NCBI GenBank assembly: GCA_025331125.1
Contig: JAOALB010000014.1
Span: 1-64,000, forward strand
Direction of reading: 5' to 3'
Length of the DNA: 64,000 bases
Origin: Mycogone perniciosa
Lineage: Eukaryota > Ascomycota > Sordariomycetes > Hypocreales > Hypocreaceae
This document shows, piece by piece, positions 44,268-55,514 of this stretch. Within the stretch, counting starts at the first letter, position 1; the number at the start of each line of letters is the position of its first letter. The position numbers and the translations under genes were made by a program. A model generated the notes under the pieces. It saw nothing but the letters and a program-made list of their open reading frames with translations. It had not been told where the DNA came from and searched no databases.

Positions 44268-44818
44268 CGTTGAAGGTTTCCTCCAAACGAGATCTCGGCA
44301 GTTGAGTACGCGAGTGATAAGTGTGATAAGTGGCAGAAGGTTGGCGCGCGACAAGGTGAGGATACTCGCCGCTTGTGGAGAAAGAAAGCAGGGATCTGGG
44401 TCGTAGTGGGATCGGATAGCTTCAAATGGGGCACGTGATGTTTCACAAGCCAGTCGCTCCCACAGTCCGTCTCAGAAGGTCAAGAATAGATTTCCAAGGG
44501 GCAGAGGGCCTTGGAATAGCTGTCTATCAAATTCACAAGATCTCTTTGTGGAAGTTTTGGCTGGAGAGACCTCGTGCCATCGATGTCAGGGTTAAGTATG
44601 GCGTTTCAGGTGCCAGTGGAGGAGAAGAAATAGGTAGCCAGGCAGCCAGAAGAAAGGGTGGCGGCCGTTGAAGCTAGGTACATTGAGCTCGGTCTTTTCT
44701 TCGTCTGAAAACGGGTTCCCAGACCTTCAGGGCCATAGGATATCAAGATATTTCACTTTTTCAAGAGCAATCTATGATATATTACGCGACTAGGGGTCAC
44801 TGTCACTTTCTCATCAAG

Positions 44819-44950
44819 ATGGACTCCTCAATTGCCCTCGGGGCTATTGTTCTGGCACCCTCCCTTTACTTCTATGCAAAAGATGCAGATGGATTCGTTG
44901 ATGAACACAAATTGTTCCCTTGGTCCAAGGATTGCAAGTGGAACTATTAA
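44819..44950 (+). CDS. doubtful 43-aa ORF with hydrophobic N-terminus
   Basis: An ATG frame of 43 residues starting MDSSIALGAIVLAPSLYFYA and ending with an acidic/aromatic tail (DEHKLFPWSKDCKWNY). The N-terminal half could span a membrane. There is no family, and the frame is short enough to be chance. Confidence 0.25.
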   Translation: MDSSIALGAIVLAPSLYFYAKDADGFVDEHKLFPWSKDCKWNY

Positions 44951-46315
44951 CGGATTGCCTTCAAATAACAGGTGCTTATCATAACAAAAGTGACGGTTTG
45001 AATAGGTTCAAGAGTAGAACTACATTAGTCGAAGTAAATTGAGTTCTTTGGGTGGTGGGATATTGATCGTAGCCCGTTGAGAAGACTGTTAGCTGTTCCT
45101 GCTAAGCACTAGGCTTACGGTAGCCCCTTGTTCTGAACAACAAGAAGCCTTTGTAGTCCCGTTAATTAAAAGAGAAAAATCCCTCCTGTTTCTTACGAAC
45201 CTAATAAAGTCGAAACCGTGCCTAGGCTGTTCAAAATTTGATAAGTGTGTTTAAAATCATCTTATAGCACCCGTCTATTAAATACGTGCTTTGCAACGAG
45301 CTGTCAAGGGGTTGCCGCACTGTTAGAAAATTTTGAGGGTTACTGCCAAGCTACCATTTTCACCACCTTGAATGTCGATATGTACAGCAGAAGAAAGCGA
45401 TTCAAGCAGGTTAGTAAAGCTCACTTTGGAAGTGACACTGACAAGGACCATAGGAGAGACGACGATCAGAATCGTGACTTCTTTCTACATCATCTAAACT
45501 GAACCATGTATACGGAGTACTGGCACAGAGAAAGTTCCGAAATTAAGCTGCATTTCTGTCGGTATTCCAGCGTTCCTACGAGATGACACAGGAGATTTCG
45601 TATAGCGGATCCAAGTCTACCTAAGCAAGAACGAAATGAAGAGGGCCTCATGAATATGTACAAAAATTCCCGTTTAGAGGTATTGACGACTGTGTGTTGG
45701 CGAATGCAACACTATTTACCACCTCGCACCCCATGTCGCTTTCGACCCCAATTCATATCACCAATGTCAATTGGTGGCTCTAGCCAACATCTCACATGCT
45801 TCCTCCGACAAGGTTCATTATTAGAGATCTCAAGGCCGATCTCCAACGAGTTGCCATTCTCAAGAGCTTTCGAATCGCGCCTCATCGCCCGAGAGCACTG
45901 TTGTTCGCTCCTTGCCCAGTTCTGTATCTTCCACCCTGGTGCTAGAAAACAGAAACAAGCTAGATCAAAGGACCAGGCGTTTCTATTTCAGAAAGCTACC
46001 TGAGGGTATCCATCTACGAGCTTGCCTGGCTATGTGCCTGCTGGAGATCTGATTATGTAGCAGGAATGCCACCTTGGCGGCCCGAGACGATGAAGGTAAG
46101 TTTTCTACCTCAGATATGAGTACCAATGCTCTAGAGTCTAACACAAAAGCAGGGAAAGCTTGGAGAAGGAACAATGTTGCCCGAGCAATATCCACCCACG
46201 CGCTGATACAGACAGCAACGGCGGACCGTACACCTCCTTCTGAAAGTCGAACGAACCCTCATCGCCAAGTCTTCTAAGAAGCACACTGCCATATTGCCAT
46301 CCACGACTCGAGCAA

Positions 46316-46642
46316 ATGTCAAAAGGGGGTGCTAGGAATAGTCACGGCTGTCTTAAGGGCTACTGGATCTGTCTCGGCTGCATGGAGACGGATACGGACT
46401 CAAAGTTCTTTATTAAAAACCAGCTTGAGAAGCAGGTTCGGGAAGACTCAAGCATCTGGTGCCACTTCTCGCAAAACTTCTTGGCCACAGAGCTCTCGTT
46501 GCTGTGGCTCGGTAGCACTGCCCAAATCTTACCGGGCAGTCTGACCGAAAGCCAGCACGATTTCGAATACAACAACATGGCAATCGGTTTCGATAGGGAG
46601 CGCCAGAGGCTTCACATCGATGCCCAATCTTCTGATCTATAG
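46316..46642 (+). CDS. doubtful 108-aa ORF
   Basis: An ATG frame (MSKGGARNSHGCLKGYWICL) with protein-like segments (LATELSLLWLGSTAQILPGS; EYNNMAIGFDRERQRLHIDA) but no domain I can name. Other frames over the same bases are also open for a while. It could be a fragment of a decayed gene. Confidence 0.25.
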   Translation: MSKGGARNSHGCLKGYWICLGCMETDTDSKFFIKNQLEKQVREDSSIWCHFSQNFLATELSLLWLGSTAQILPGSLTESQHDFEYNNMAIGFDRERQRLHIDAQSSDL

Positions 46643-48433
46643 CATTTCCTGATGTCGTATCCCTTATTTTTGTTGGTATCCGCTGATCACTTCAGTAGTG
46701 CTAACTTGTTACTCTAGTATCCACAACCTATGTGTTTTCGTCTCCATTATGACCCTCTAGTATTTACCAACAATAATCGTCGGTGCATCGAGTGACATTG
46801 CGATATCCCTATGAGATGATTGTCGCCCCCTTCGAAGGTCACGCAAAGAGAAGAGAAAGAGATCCGCTGTTTGCGATAAAAGCACTGTTTCAATCAAAGT
46901 ACATGAGTATCGCGATTAAAAAAGAAGAAATGAAAATTGATCGGGATATTGTGTTTCTAAAGAGAATTCAAGATCAAAAACAATAAGTGATGACGAGGGT
47001 CAAGCTCCAACACCGCACTCAAATCGGATTTGTCATATACCAGCGAATTCACCCAGGACCACGACAATGTAGACGAATAGATAGACATTCAATAGATTTG
47101 ATATTCTTTTGTATTGCCATTTTGGCCTTCTATGCTTCTGGCTTCACTTTCTTCTATATCTCTTCTTTTTCATTGGCAAAGTGGCCTCCAGAGAAATGCA
47201 ATATTCGGATTCTTTGGATTATTCGTCAAACATTCGCTTTTATTACTTTGCCATAGGAAGCCCTCTGCTTCCAAGAATGCATATTCTCGGCCCGATTAAT
47301 CCACGATATTTGTAGACGCGATGGGCGAAAATCAGGAGGACGTTGTGGGTAGTATTGAACATTATTTGCTATAGATTGAGGTATGCATCCATATTGCTGG
47401 GTAGAGTACGAAGTATTATGCCGCGGGATTGAACAGATAGGCTCAGGCGCCCGTAGTTGACAATGCACTTACGCTACCAAGGGCACAACAATACAATCGG
47501 GATACTCACCTCGCCCTATATCAAAGACAATCACATCATCGAGAACGTGGTCCACTGGCTGTCGATCTCACACAAGCTGGGTATTCCGTTCCTTAAGGTA
47601 GTAGTACTTCGTACTAGACTAAGGGCAGCTGTACTCCGTCTATAGGTACCCAACGGCAGGCAGTAAGGCATGGCAAACAAGCCACTCTCGCAGTCCATTC
47701 CTTTTCCTTATCTGTTTGCCGTTGGCAGCCCATTAGTTGGCCAGTGGGCAGTGTCCGTTGTGGCCATGTGCTCACTGTGCTGCTGTTGTGGTACGTGAGA
47801 GCGTAAAATTGACAGGGCAGCGCAAACAAATAAAAACACAGTGGTATTACGGCTTCTGTTGCCTCGTTCCGGCCCCATCAGTGCTTCAACCACTCCCTAC
47901 ACAAAGCCACCCTCCACCATTGCCAGCAGCCCTTGTCTCGGGAACAGCGACTGTACCTTTTTTGGTGGGTTTTGGACACTGACATTTGCACATTGGGCCA
48001 CTCCACCTCCACCATTTTGCTGCGAACGGCAAAGCCGTGGCCTATCGCTAGCACTAGTAGTACGGAGCAGTAGCACCATTACTGCCTATATTGGTCGTAC
48101 AGCAGTCGCCCACCGTCACCGTCTTTCCAACTACCACTAACCAACCTAACTGTCCGCTTGTCCGTCTCTCTTCCGCTTCTTCTTCTTCTTCTTCTTCGTC
48201 TCTTTTCCCCCTTCTTCTCCTTCAACATCTTTTCCTCCCTCCGCAATCGTCCTCAAAGCCATCGCCCGGCTCATCGCAAACGCTCACGGCACCTTCTCGG
48301 CAGTTGATGACGCCCAATTGACACCCCCGGCTCCCTCGAGAACGCTCTGTTGCATCGCGCGTTCGCTGCCGCCGACCCAACGCCATTAGCCATTCACACG
48401 TGTCTCACCCACCACCTTGGACTGCCTCCTCTT

Positions 48434-48485
48434 GGCTGGCTGACTGACTGGCTGGCTGGCTGGCTCGCTCGCTCGCTCACTGGCT
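48434..48485. repeat. TGGC/TCGC tetranucleotide microsatellite
   Basis: Repeated TGAC, TGGC and TCGC units in the leader of the Tco89-like gene, about 200 bp before its start codon. Confidence 0.85.
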
Positions 48486-48687
48486 TACCCTCGTCGCCCA
48501 ACAACAAGCCTCGCCTGGTCGTCCATGACGAGAGCGAATCTGCACGGCGCGTGAGTCGAGACGGTACATTCACGCCCGACGTTGCCATAGGCAAGCCATT
48601 GCCATTGCAAAAGGACACTCACCCAGTTCCTCCGTTCGGCAGCCAATCTCAGCCCAGCGCAACCCGGCGCAGACTCCCACACCAGCC

Positions 48688-50373
48688 ATGGCCCAGGAGA
48701 GGGATGTCGACAGCGCATCTGCAGCTACATCTGCATCTGGTGCATCTGGGGGCCAATCAAAACGACCTCCCCTCAACCACCGAGCCAGCGACCACAGCGA
48801 CACCAACACCTCTTCGGCCTTGCCGCATGCGCGCCCAAGGCACCAGAAGCAACATCACGTCGGCCGATTGCATGCCCGCGTGCCCTCTGCGAACAAGGGC
48901 CTGCACAAGCAGCATCAGCATGCTGCCAATGCCTCCAAGCTGAACCTAAATCGCCGACAGCTCTCGCCCAACGACCCTGACCAGCAATTCCCTCAGCGAC
49001 CTACTCCCCATCGCCGCGCAACCAGCGAGGTCAAGCTGACGAGCCAGTCATCGTCCGGCAATATTCCCAAGAGCCTGTCGCAGTCCAATCTCAAGCGCAA
49101 TCGCTCGCATGTCGAGGTCAGCAAGCGCAACAAATCCACCGATAAGCTGAAGCGCAGTTCGAGTGGCACTGGCATCCACAAACCGAACAAGTCCCAGGTC
49201 CATTTTGATCTTGGATCGGACGATCCGGAAGACGAATGGGTCGATGCCAGTGGCTCCAATTCACCTTACCTCTCGCGCAAGGGTTCCTTAAACAGTAGCA
49301 CGCATTCATCTTTTCGACCGCCCGGCGGTGTCGTCAATTCCCGACCACAGACTCCCAGCGAACCAGCGCAGCCCGAATTGTCGTCGCCCGACCGCAAAAC
49401 TGCCCAGCACAAGGAGTATCTGACCTCCCGGATACTCCAGCGGACGTCTTCTTCTCAAGGCGCACCCCCAAAAATGTCTACCGACATAGCCAAGGCTGCA
49501 CCTTCTACGCATCCATCACCCGACTCTACAGTTCATGACACATCTCCAACAACAGGAAGCCATGAAGATGGGCTGACCTCGCGATTTGTCGAGGTTCCCA
49601 GCTCTGGCATAACCAGCGAAGGGTCGTTCTACAATCCCACTCGAGGTGGCTCTCATCGATCTGACGACTTTCCTCGGCGACCACATTCAACAGCCAATCT
49701 TTCACGCTCTCATGAACACACAGAAAGCACATATCCGGTCGAAAATGGGAACAGTGCTTTGGTACCAAGACCAGCAAAAAGGGTGGCCGCTCCATCTGCC
49801 GAGACGTCGCGCACACAACAGAAGCTCAACCTGCAGCGTGCCAGCTCAACCATTGAGCCTGGACAGACTGTCACTGGAGTTGTCGGGGTGGTGGGCGCTA
49901 GCCCCTTAATTGGTATTGGAGATGCAGGCCATGACGGGGGCAACAGCCGTGATCCCCGCGTTGGCAAGCTCCTAGAACGCACAGGCATGGAATACTTGGT
50001 GGTTCGGCGACACCAGAACCCCGTGGTCAGGTCACTCAACAGACTTGGACATCTACCTGGGATGGACAAGCCGAGGAGAATACCGCGAACCAACACTACG
50101 TCTACCACAAACAGTAAAAGATCTCTAGATCTCCCAAGCCGCCATGTTCGAAACGTCAGCATGCCTGACGCACGACAAACAATCCCATCGCGACGAGCAT
50201 CATCAGTCAGGACGAACGGCGCCGGGTCTAGCTTTGAAGGGGATGATATGACCCGCTTAAGTGAGAGGCTGAGCGGGTCCAGCTTGGTGGGAGGAGAGGA
50301 AGAGGATGGAACTGCAGCTCTGCTTAGGAACCTCTGGGAGAAACCCATGGACCTAAGCGCTAGCACGGATTGA
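48688..50373 (+). CDS. TORC1 subunit Tco89-like protein, 561 aa
   Basis: A single exon, starting in a good context (CAGCCATGGCC) and ending at TGA 50371-50373. The protein is disordered, rich in Ser, Pro, Arg and Asn. Conserved islands are GRLHARVPSANKGLHKQHQH, SKLNLNRRQLSP, LKRNRSHVEVSKRNKSTDKL, SDDPEDEWVDASGSNSPYLS and a C-terminal RLSERLSGSSLVGGEEEDGT followed by LLRNLWEKPMDLSAS. This pattern fits the fungal Tco89 family, a TORC1 component at the vacuole membrane linked to nutrient and stress signalling. The call rests on remembered family features rather than a catalytic motif, so a related disordered regulator is possible. The unusually long, repeat-rich leader suggests post-transcriptional control, which is inference. 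Confidence 0.65.
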   Translation: MAQERDVDSASAATSASGASGGQSKRPPLNHRASDHSDTNTSSALPHARPRHQKQHHVGRLHARVPSANKGLHKQHQHAANASKLNLNRRQLSPNDPDQQFPQRPTPHRRATSEVKLTSQSSSGNIPKSLSQSNLKRNRSHVEVSKRNKSTDKLKRSSSGTGIHKPNKSQVHFDLGSDDPEDEWVDASGSNSPYLSRKGSLNSSTHSSFRPPGGVVNSRPQTPSEPAQPELSSPDRKTAQHKEYLTSRILQRTSSSQGAPPKMSTDIAKAAPSTHPSPDSTVHDTSPTTGSHEDGLTSRFVEVPSSGITSEGSFYNPTRGGSHRSDDFPRRPHSTANLSRSHEHTESTYPVENGNSALVPRPAKRVAAPSAETSRTQQKLNLQRASSTIEPGQTVTGVVGVVGASPLIGIGDAGHDGGNSRDPRVGKLLERTGMEYLVVRRHQNPVVRSLNRLGHLPGMDKPRRIPRTNTTSTTNSKRSLDLPSRHVRNVSMPDARQTIPSRRASSVRTNGAGSSFEGDDMTRLSERLSGSSLVGGEEEDGTAALLRNLWEKPMDLSASTD

Positions 50374-51213
50374 TCGTTCAGAATGAGATCTCGAAGCAGT
50401 CTCCCATTCATCTTACACCACCGTTGCCAGCTGAGCATGTGTTCACGAATGGCCATCGTCTGCCAACTCATCGACTACCGTCCTGCAGGATGTTGTGCAG
50501 CATCAGCACTATCTATGCATTGGTGTGAGGGCGGAGGTATGGACAAAGAGTCAAAATTACCCAGGTGCTATAAAGAGCCACAATGGTCAATGTGACTTGG
50601 CACAGCAGTCTAATCAAAAGCGATGCGTTTTCTTGACGACTTGGATGACGCCACTTTTGCGTCGCTGTTGGCGTACAGGAGTTACGAGTAAATAGACCGG
50701 AGTTTATTCAGAGGCAGAGCGAACGTGGATTTGATTTGAAAAAAAGCCTCCTCAAGAGGAAGACGTCACAAGTGCTTCAGCCTGGCTGTATTATCAGTGG
50801 AATGGCACGGAACGCAAGCAAATAAAGTCAGTCTAGAGCGTTAGCAAAGTCGTATAATCCATATCACATACTTTAACGATGCATCCTCACGCCTGAAAAA
50901 CCAAATATTCGCGAATTCACATGCTTTAGAAATACAATGAGGGGAGTTCCCTCAGCCAGAAGCGCAGCTTCTAGCATGACGAGCGACCTCTATGCTATGC
51001 ATCTCCCGCATGGTTTACATGAGTTTCTAGTTCCCAAAAAGCTTCATCGTGTAGCTAATGGTCCCTTTTACGGGGTGTATATTTCAACCAACCCATGCGC
51101 CGCCCTATGCTGCCAAATCTTCCATCTTCTTCTAAACCGACGTCCATTGAGTTTTATACATTGGGTGACAGGAGATCGTACTTTACACATCGTTCAACCT
51201 AGAGAGCCCAATA
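50374..51213. other. convergent 3' spacer
   Basis: Tail-to-tail spacer between the Tco89-like gene and the UbiB-type kinase gene. No supported gene. Confidence 0.5.
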
Positions 51214-53285
51214 TTAGACCTGAATCATAAAAGGGGGGTTGAGGGGGGGGGAGAAAAACTCACATCATCAACACTAGCCTGAAGGAATCTCCTCGTCTCC
51301 AGGCCCATCCATACCATAATCATAGAAAAGTCACCATGTTTCGCCATTTCAGCGCCGGTCTGGGCACTGAGCTGTCTCAAAATAGGCAACGAGCTACTCA
51401 GAAGATCGACATCGGGGTTAAGACTGCGACCAATGCCTTCGAGAAGAAGAATGCTGATGACCACGTTGACGAAGTCACCCTCAAGTCGCACGTGGTGGTG
51501 GCGCACCATGGATAGGACTTGCTGTAGGATATCACCAATCTTGACGTTTCCTAGGGCCAGGGTGCGGCTCTTGACACTAAGGACGAGGTGCTGCATTTTG
51601 AGGGCAAATACCTCCTTATCAATGACGGCTTCGGGCTGGCGACAGCGCTCACACATGAGATGGCCGGCTTTGTATCCGTCGAATTCGGCGACGGCGCGGA
51701 AGAGAGCGAGGAAGTTGTCTCGATTCGTCGCGTTTAATTCGGTGACAAGACCTGTGTCTATAAAGACCAGTTGCGGCCTGTACCCCTCTGCGTCAATCTT
51801 AGCCAATTCTGCCTCCCATGCCGACTTATCCTTCCGCCGTCGATAGGGACGTAAGCGTTCCAGGACTTTCTCTGTGACATCCAATTCGTCTCCGGCAGGG
51901 GGCTTCTCGGGCGGTTTGCGAAGTCCGAGTTCGGGCTGGGCAGATTGGTAGAATCGAACCATGATGTTCCCTGGATGCAGATCCGCATGTACGAAATTAT
52001 CCAGAAGCAGCATACGAAGGAACGCATCTAGTCCCTCATTGGCAATGTCATTCTGGAACACACCGCCGCCGTTCTCCATGAAATCTGCCAAAGGGATCCC
52101 CTGGGCAAATTCTTCAATCAGGACATTGCGGGTGGTAAACTCGGAATAGGGGAAGGGGAACGAGGCAGTGGAGCGGTCCTTGAAGTTTCCACGAAAGGTT
52201 TCCAAATTGGCCGCCTCAATCCGTAGATCAAGTTGGAGTTTCATCATCTCGCCGAATTGAGCGACCTCGTCCGGAAGCGAAAGCCATTCGATGGTGGGTA
52301 TGGCATTCAGCATAGAAGCGAAAAAGCCCATGATCTTCAGGTCCCTCCGCACGATACGTTCCACATTGGGATGCAGTACCTTGACGGCGACGTACGTAGA
52401 GGGTACCCGTTTGGGCGAGCTTTTCAGAACAGTTCCCACATGACGCCGCACATTCCGCGATAGAGGCCGTGACTCCTGGGAGGCAATATCAAAGTCCTGC
52501 GGTGATGCGAGATCAGGTTTGAGCTTTGCCTTGTAGACTTGGGCAATGGCGCCAACTCCTAGCGGTATTTCATTGAATTCATCGAATATATCCTCAAACC
52601 TGCGGCCGTTGAATGCAGCCTCAACCGTCTTTCGGGTGACCTCCATGGAATGGGCCGGCGCATTGGAGTGTAACTTGGACATGGTATCGCACATTTCGTT
52701 CGGAAAGATGTCTGTTCGTGACGCTGCCCATTGGCCCAGCTTGATGAATGCAGGGCCAGCCCATTCCATTGATTGAACCAAAAAGCCGTACCACCAAAGC
52801 GTGCCGCTCCTTTCATTGTCCCTGTCAGGGTGTCGTCGGCCGAACCATATCGCAGGAACCGAGAGAATCACCGGCACGAAAATTACTACCAGGTGTAAGA
52901 ACCGAGCACCCGTACATAAAGGTTCCCAAATATATAAATCGAAGGCCAGGACTACTTCGTGCACCAGTCTAGATAGGCCTCGGTCGTCGTCCGGGATCGT
53001 CTTGTTGATCTCCTCCCTTGACAACTCGAGCATGCGACGTTCGCCTGTTTCGTCGGTTCCGCTGTTATCCTTCTGCGAAAGCTTCACAAATGCCGCCGTG
53101 CCCAGTGCAGCTGCGCCAGTCGAGGCTTGCAGCACAATTCTCCCTGTCGATCTCCCTCGCCATGGCATTCGGCTCGCCGCAGTGTGAATCCGTGACCCAG
53201 TCCGACTCCATAATTGCGCTCCGTAGAGATGTCGGAAGAATAAAGAGCGGGCGCAAGACCGGCCGAGGATGAATCCGGTCCTCAT
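51214..53285 (-). CDS. UbiB/ABC1-family atypical kinase, Cqd1/ADCK2-like
   Basis: The ATG at 53285 (MRTGFILGRSCARSLFFRHL) gives a basic, amphipathic mitochondrial presequence; a TTG-led extension was rejected. A hydrophobic helix near residues 128-147 (FLHLVVIFVPVILSVPAIWF) suits an inner-membrane anchor. UbiB motifs follow: FIKLGQ (residues about 180-185), the Ala/Gly-rich loop GVGAIAQVYKAKL, YVAVKVLHPNVERIV with the nucleotide Lys, NFVHADLHPGNIMV and FIDTGLV. A complete motif set implies a functional ATP-binding protein. The yeast homologue Cqd1 affects coenzyme Q distribution. The main frame stops at 51225, but a strong GTGAGT donor at 51263 and a GATTCAG acceptor at 51220 would remove 44 nt and end the protein as SVDDV at 51214. 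I prefer that model moderately. It is divergent from the heme lyase gene. Confidence 0.9.
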
Positions 53286-53653
53286 ATCGGCGAGCAATAG
53301 CGCGTCTTCGCTTGGGGACCTGTCCTGGTCATGTTCATAATATCATGGCAGGGACGCAGAGAGGTTCGTGTTCGTTCGGGAATGGCCATGGAATGCATCA
53401 AAATCACAAGCTTTCTGCGAACCCCTGCAATTGGTGACGTAAAGGGACGTCACGGTGATAACTCGGATAAACACGTGCTGCCGCTCGAAAAAGTTGCGGA
53501 TACGGATACTTCTGAGGTGATAAGACGATAAGAGCTGGAAATTTCTTTGCCCAGTCAGATCCCACCAAATTGTCATGGTTGCCTCATCATCCAACGCCTT
53601 TTCTTTGTATTTTATTTCACCTTTATTTTTTCTACCACTACCGGTTGTTCACC
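53286..53653. promoter_or_regulatory. divergent promoter between UbiB kinase and heme lyase
   Basis: 368 bp separate the two outward-facing start codons of two mitochondrial genes, so they probably share regulatory DNA. No specific factor site could be named with confidence. Confidence 0.5.
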
Positions 53654-54775
53654 ATGGGCTGGTTTTGGGCTGATTCTCCTCCTGCGACTGCGACTGCGAA
53701 TCTTCCTAGCGGACACCCGCCTGTGACGGCACTGAACAAAGAGCCTCCCGTACGACGATCATCATCATGCCCCTCAACTACGACTCGCAGCTAATGAGAG
53801 CAGAGCGGATGTCCTATGCACAAGAACACCAAGGCCATCGATGCACTCAATCCACATAGTCCGAAATCTACAGAGGCCCCGTCATCGTCAGGATGTCCTG
53901 TGCCGCACGCTCCAGCATCCTCGAGCTGCCCGGTCCCGCACGCCTCTCGCGATGAACCCAAGTCAATGCTCTCTCAACTGAACCCGTTGAACTACATGTT
54001 CCCCGACCTGTCGCAAAAGCCTGCGCCGAACCAGGCCATTGCATTGCCGACGGAGAGAGAGGAGTCGACAATCCCCAAAGGATCTGGCGATGGCACATGG
54101 GAGTATCCATCTCCCCAACAAATGTACAATGCCATGCTGCGCAAAGGCTACACCGATACGGACATTACGGCTGTTGAGTCCATGGTATCCGTCCACAACT
54201 TTTTGAATGAAGGTGCATGGGCAGAAATCATTGGATGGGAGGAAAGATTTGGTCAGGGATTGTTCAGAGGATGGCAGGTTTGCAGACGAGGCGAGGCACA
54301 TACACCAGAAGAGTTGGATCGGCACTGGGACGGCACAGAAGTCAATCCTACTCTCATCCGATTCCAAGGCAGGCCGAAGGATTTGACCCCCAAGGCCACG
54401 ATGCTGCAGGTTTTAGGCATGATCTATCCATCCAAGTTCGGGTAAGAGTGTCGCATTTACTCTAAAGAAAACAATACACTAACGTTACCTAGAACTGATC
54501 TACCGTTCGACCGACACGACTGGTATGTCTCTCGAAATGTCAATGGTGAAAGGAAGGAGATCCGATACGTCATCGATTACTACTCAGGAGAACCCGAGCC
54601 TACTGGCGAGCCTGTCTTCTACCTAGACGTCCGTCCTGCGGCTACGCCTCTTGGCGCTGCAGAGAGAATCATTCGATGGAGTACTGATGTGTGGTGGAAG
54701 GCAATTGGAGGCGATAGGAGGGAGCAGGATCCGCAGCCTTTCTTCCGCCACAACTCGGCGAAGCCCTGGGGTTAA
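53654..54775 (+). CDS. cytochrome c heme lyase (holocytochrome c synthase)
   Basis: This enzyme attaches heme covalently to apocytochrome c in the mitochondrial intermembrane space. There are three exons: 53654-53749, 53804-54441 and 54493-54775. The introns are 54 and 51 bp, in phases 0 and 2, giving about 338 residues. The N-terminus MGWFWADSPPATA is typical of fungal lyases. Heme-regulatory Cys-Pro motifs follow: SGCPMHKNTKA right after the first splice, then SGCPVPHAP and SCPVPHAS. The catalytic core includes YPSPQQMYNAMLRKGY, VSVHNFLNEGAWAEIIGWE (with the His that ligates heme), PKATMLQVLGMIYPSKFG, then TDLPFDRHDWYVSRN and DVRPAATPLGAAERI. All major family blocks are intact. The first intron is supported because it brings the first CPMH motif into frame. 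Confidence 0.95.
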
Positions 54776-55514
54776 GAATATGTTCGTTTCACGGGATTGT
54801 GATGCATTCTGTGGTCTTCTCCCCCCTCATACCTATTTAATGCTTTGTATTTGTACTTTTACGCTTATGACATGGATTGGACATTATTGTATGATAGACA
54901 ATGAACATTGTAACACTGCTATTATGACCCAACAACGTTTGGGTTCTGTCGCACAGCAATTATAGGCCACACTACACTATTAGCTACAATTGCTGAGGTA
55001 TACGCTTCACTTTTGCCGGCCTGGTACAACTGTTTGACAGAGTCTTATTTCGTATAGTAGTAGGAAGATTTCATGGTTTTGCATGGTTGAATGGAAGATA
55101 AGGATATGAAAAAAAAAAATGCGAAGAAGCTGCGCTAGGGTTGTCAAGCAGATTGATGTGCATCTTCGCAGCAAATGTTTCGTCTACAATTGATAACAAT
55201 TTCTCTAGCAAAAAAAATCCAATCACATAAAGAATTACTCATTCAGCATAGCCATCTAGTCAACTAGTTACTTCTGCAGATTCTCTGTGGATTTCATGAA
55301 TTTCATGCATCATAGGTTGCCAAATTTGGAAGCAGTACAGGGTAGGGGAACTTGCACCGTGCGGAACAACAAAGGCCCTGACGGCCCAATCAAACCCGCC
55401 GAAACAAAAGCTCCTTGTTGACTTTCAATTTGCAACGCTTTCACGACAGCAGCTTTTGGACGGCGCTTAACTGCGTCGCAGAACTGCGCTTTTGCTGTGC
55501 GAACCCTCCTGGAT
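54776..55514. other. intergenic region, no gene seen
   Basis: The 3' flank of the heme lyase gene and the leader of the Nol8-like gene. Short A runs lie near 55110 and 55210. Nothing else is supported. Confidence 0.5.

Larger units (their letters stand above)
44268..48687. other. 4.4-kb gene-poor region
   Basis: Only weak small frames are present; two are listed as doubtful. The stretch 46850-47300 is A/T-rich. GTAC-type words occur near 45509, 47405 and 47605. The part from about 48120 to 48687 is the long C/T-rich leader of the next gene, containing a CTT run at 48178-48200 and a TGGC/TCGC microsatellite. Confidence 0.5.

Noticed and set aside
49710..50471. 253-codon leftward frame over the Tco89-like gene
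   Set aside because: Antisense shadow of a Ser/Arg-rich reading frame.
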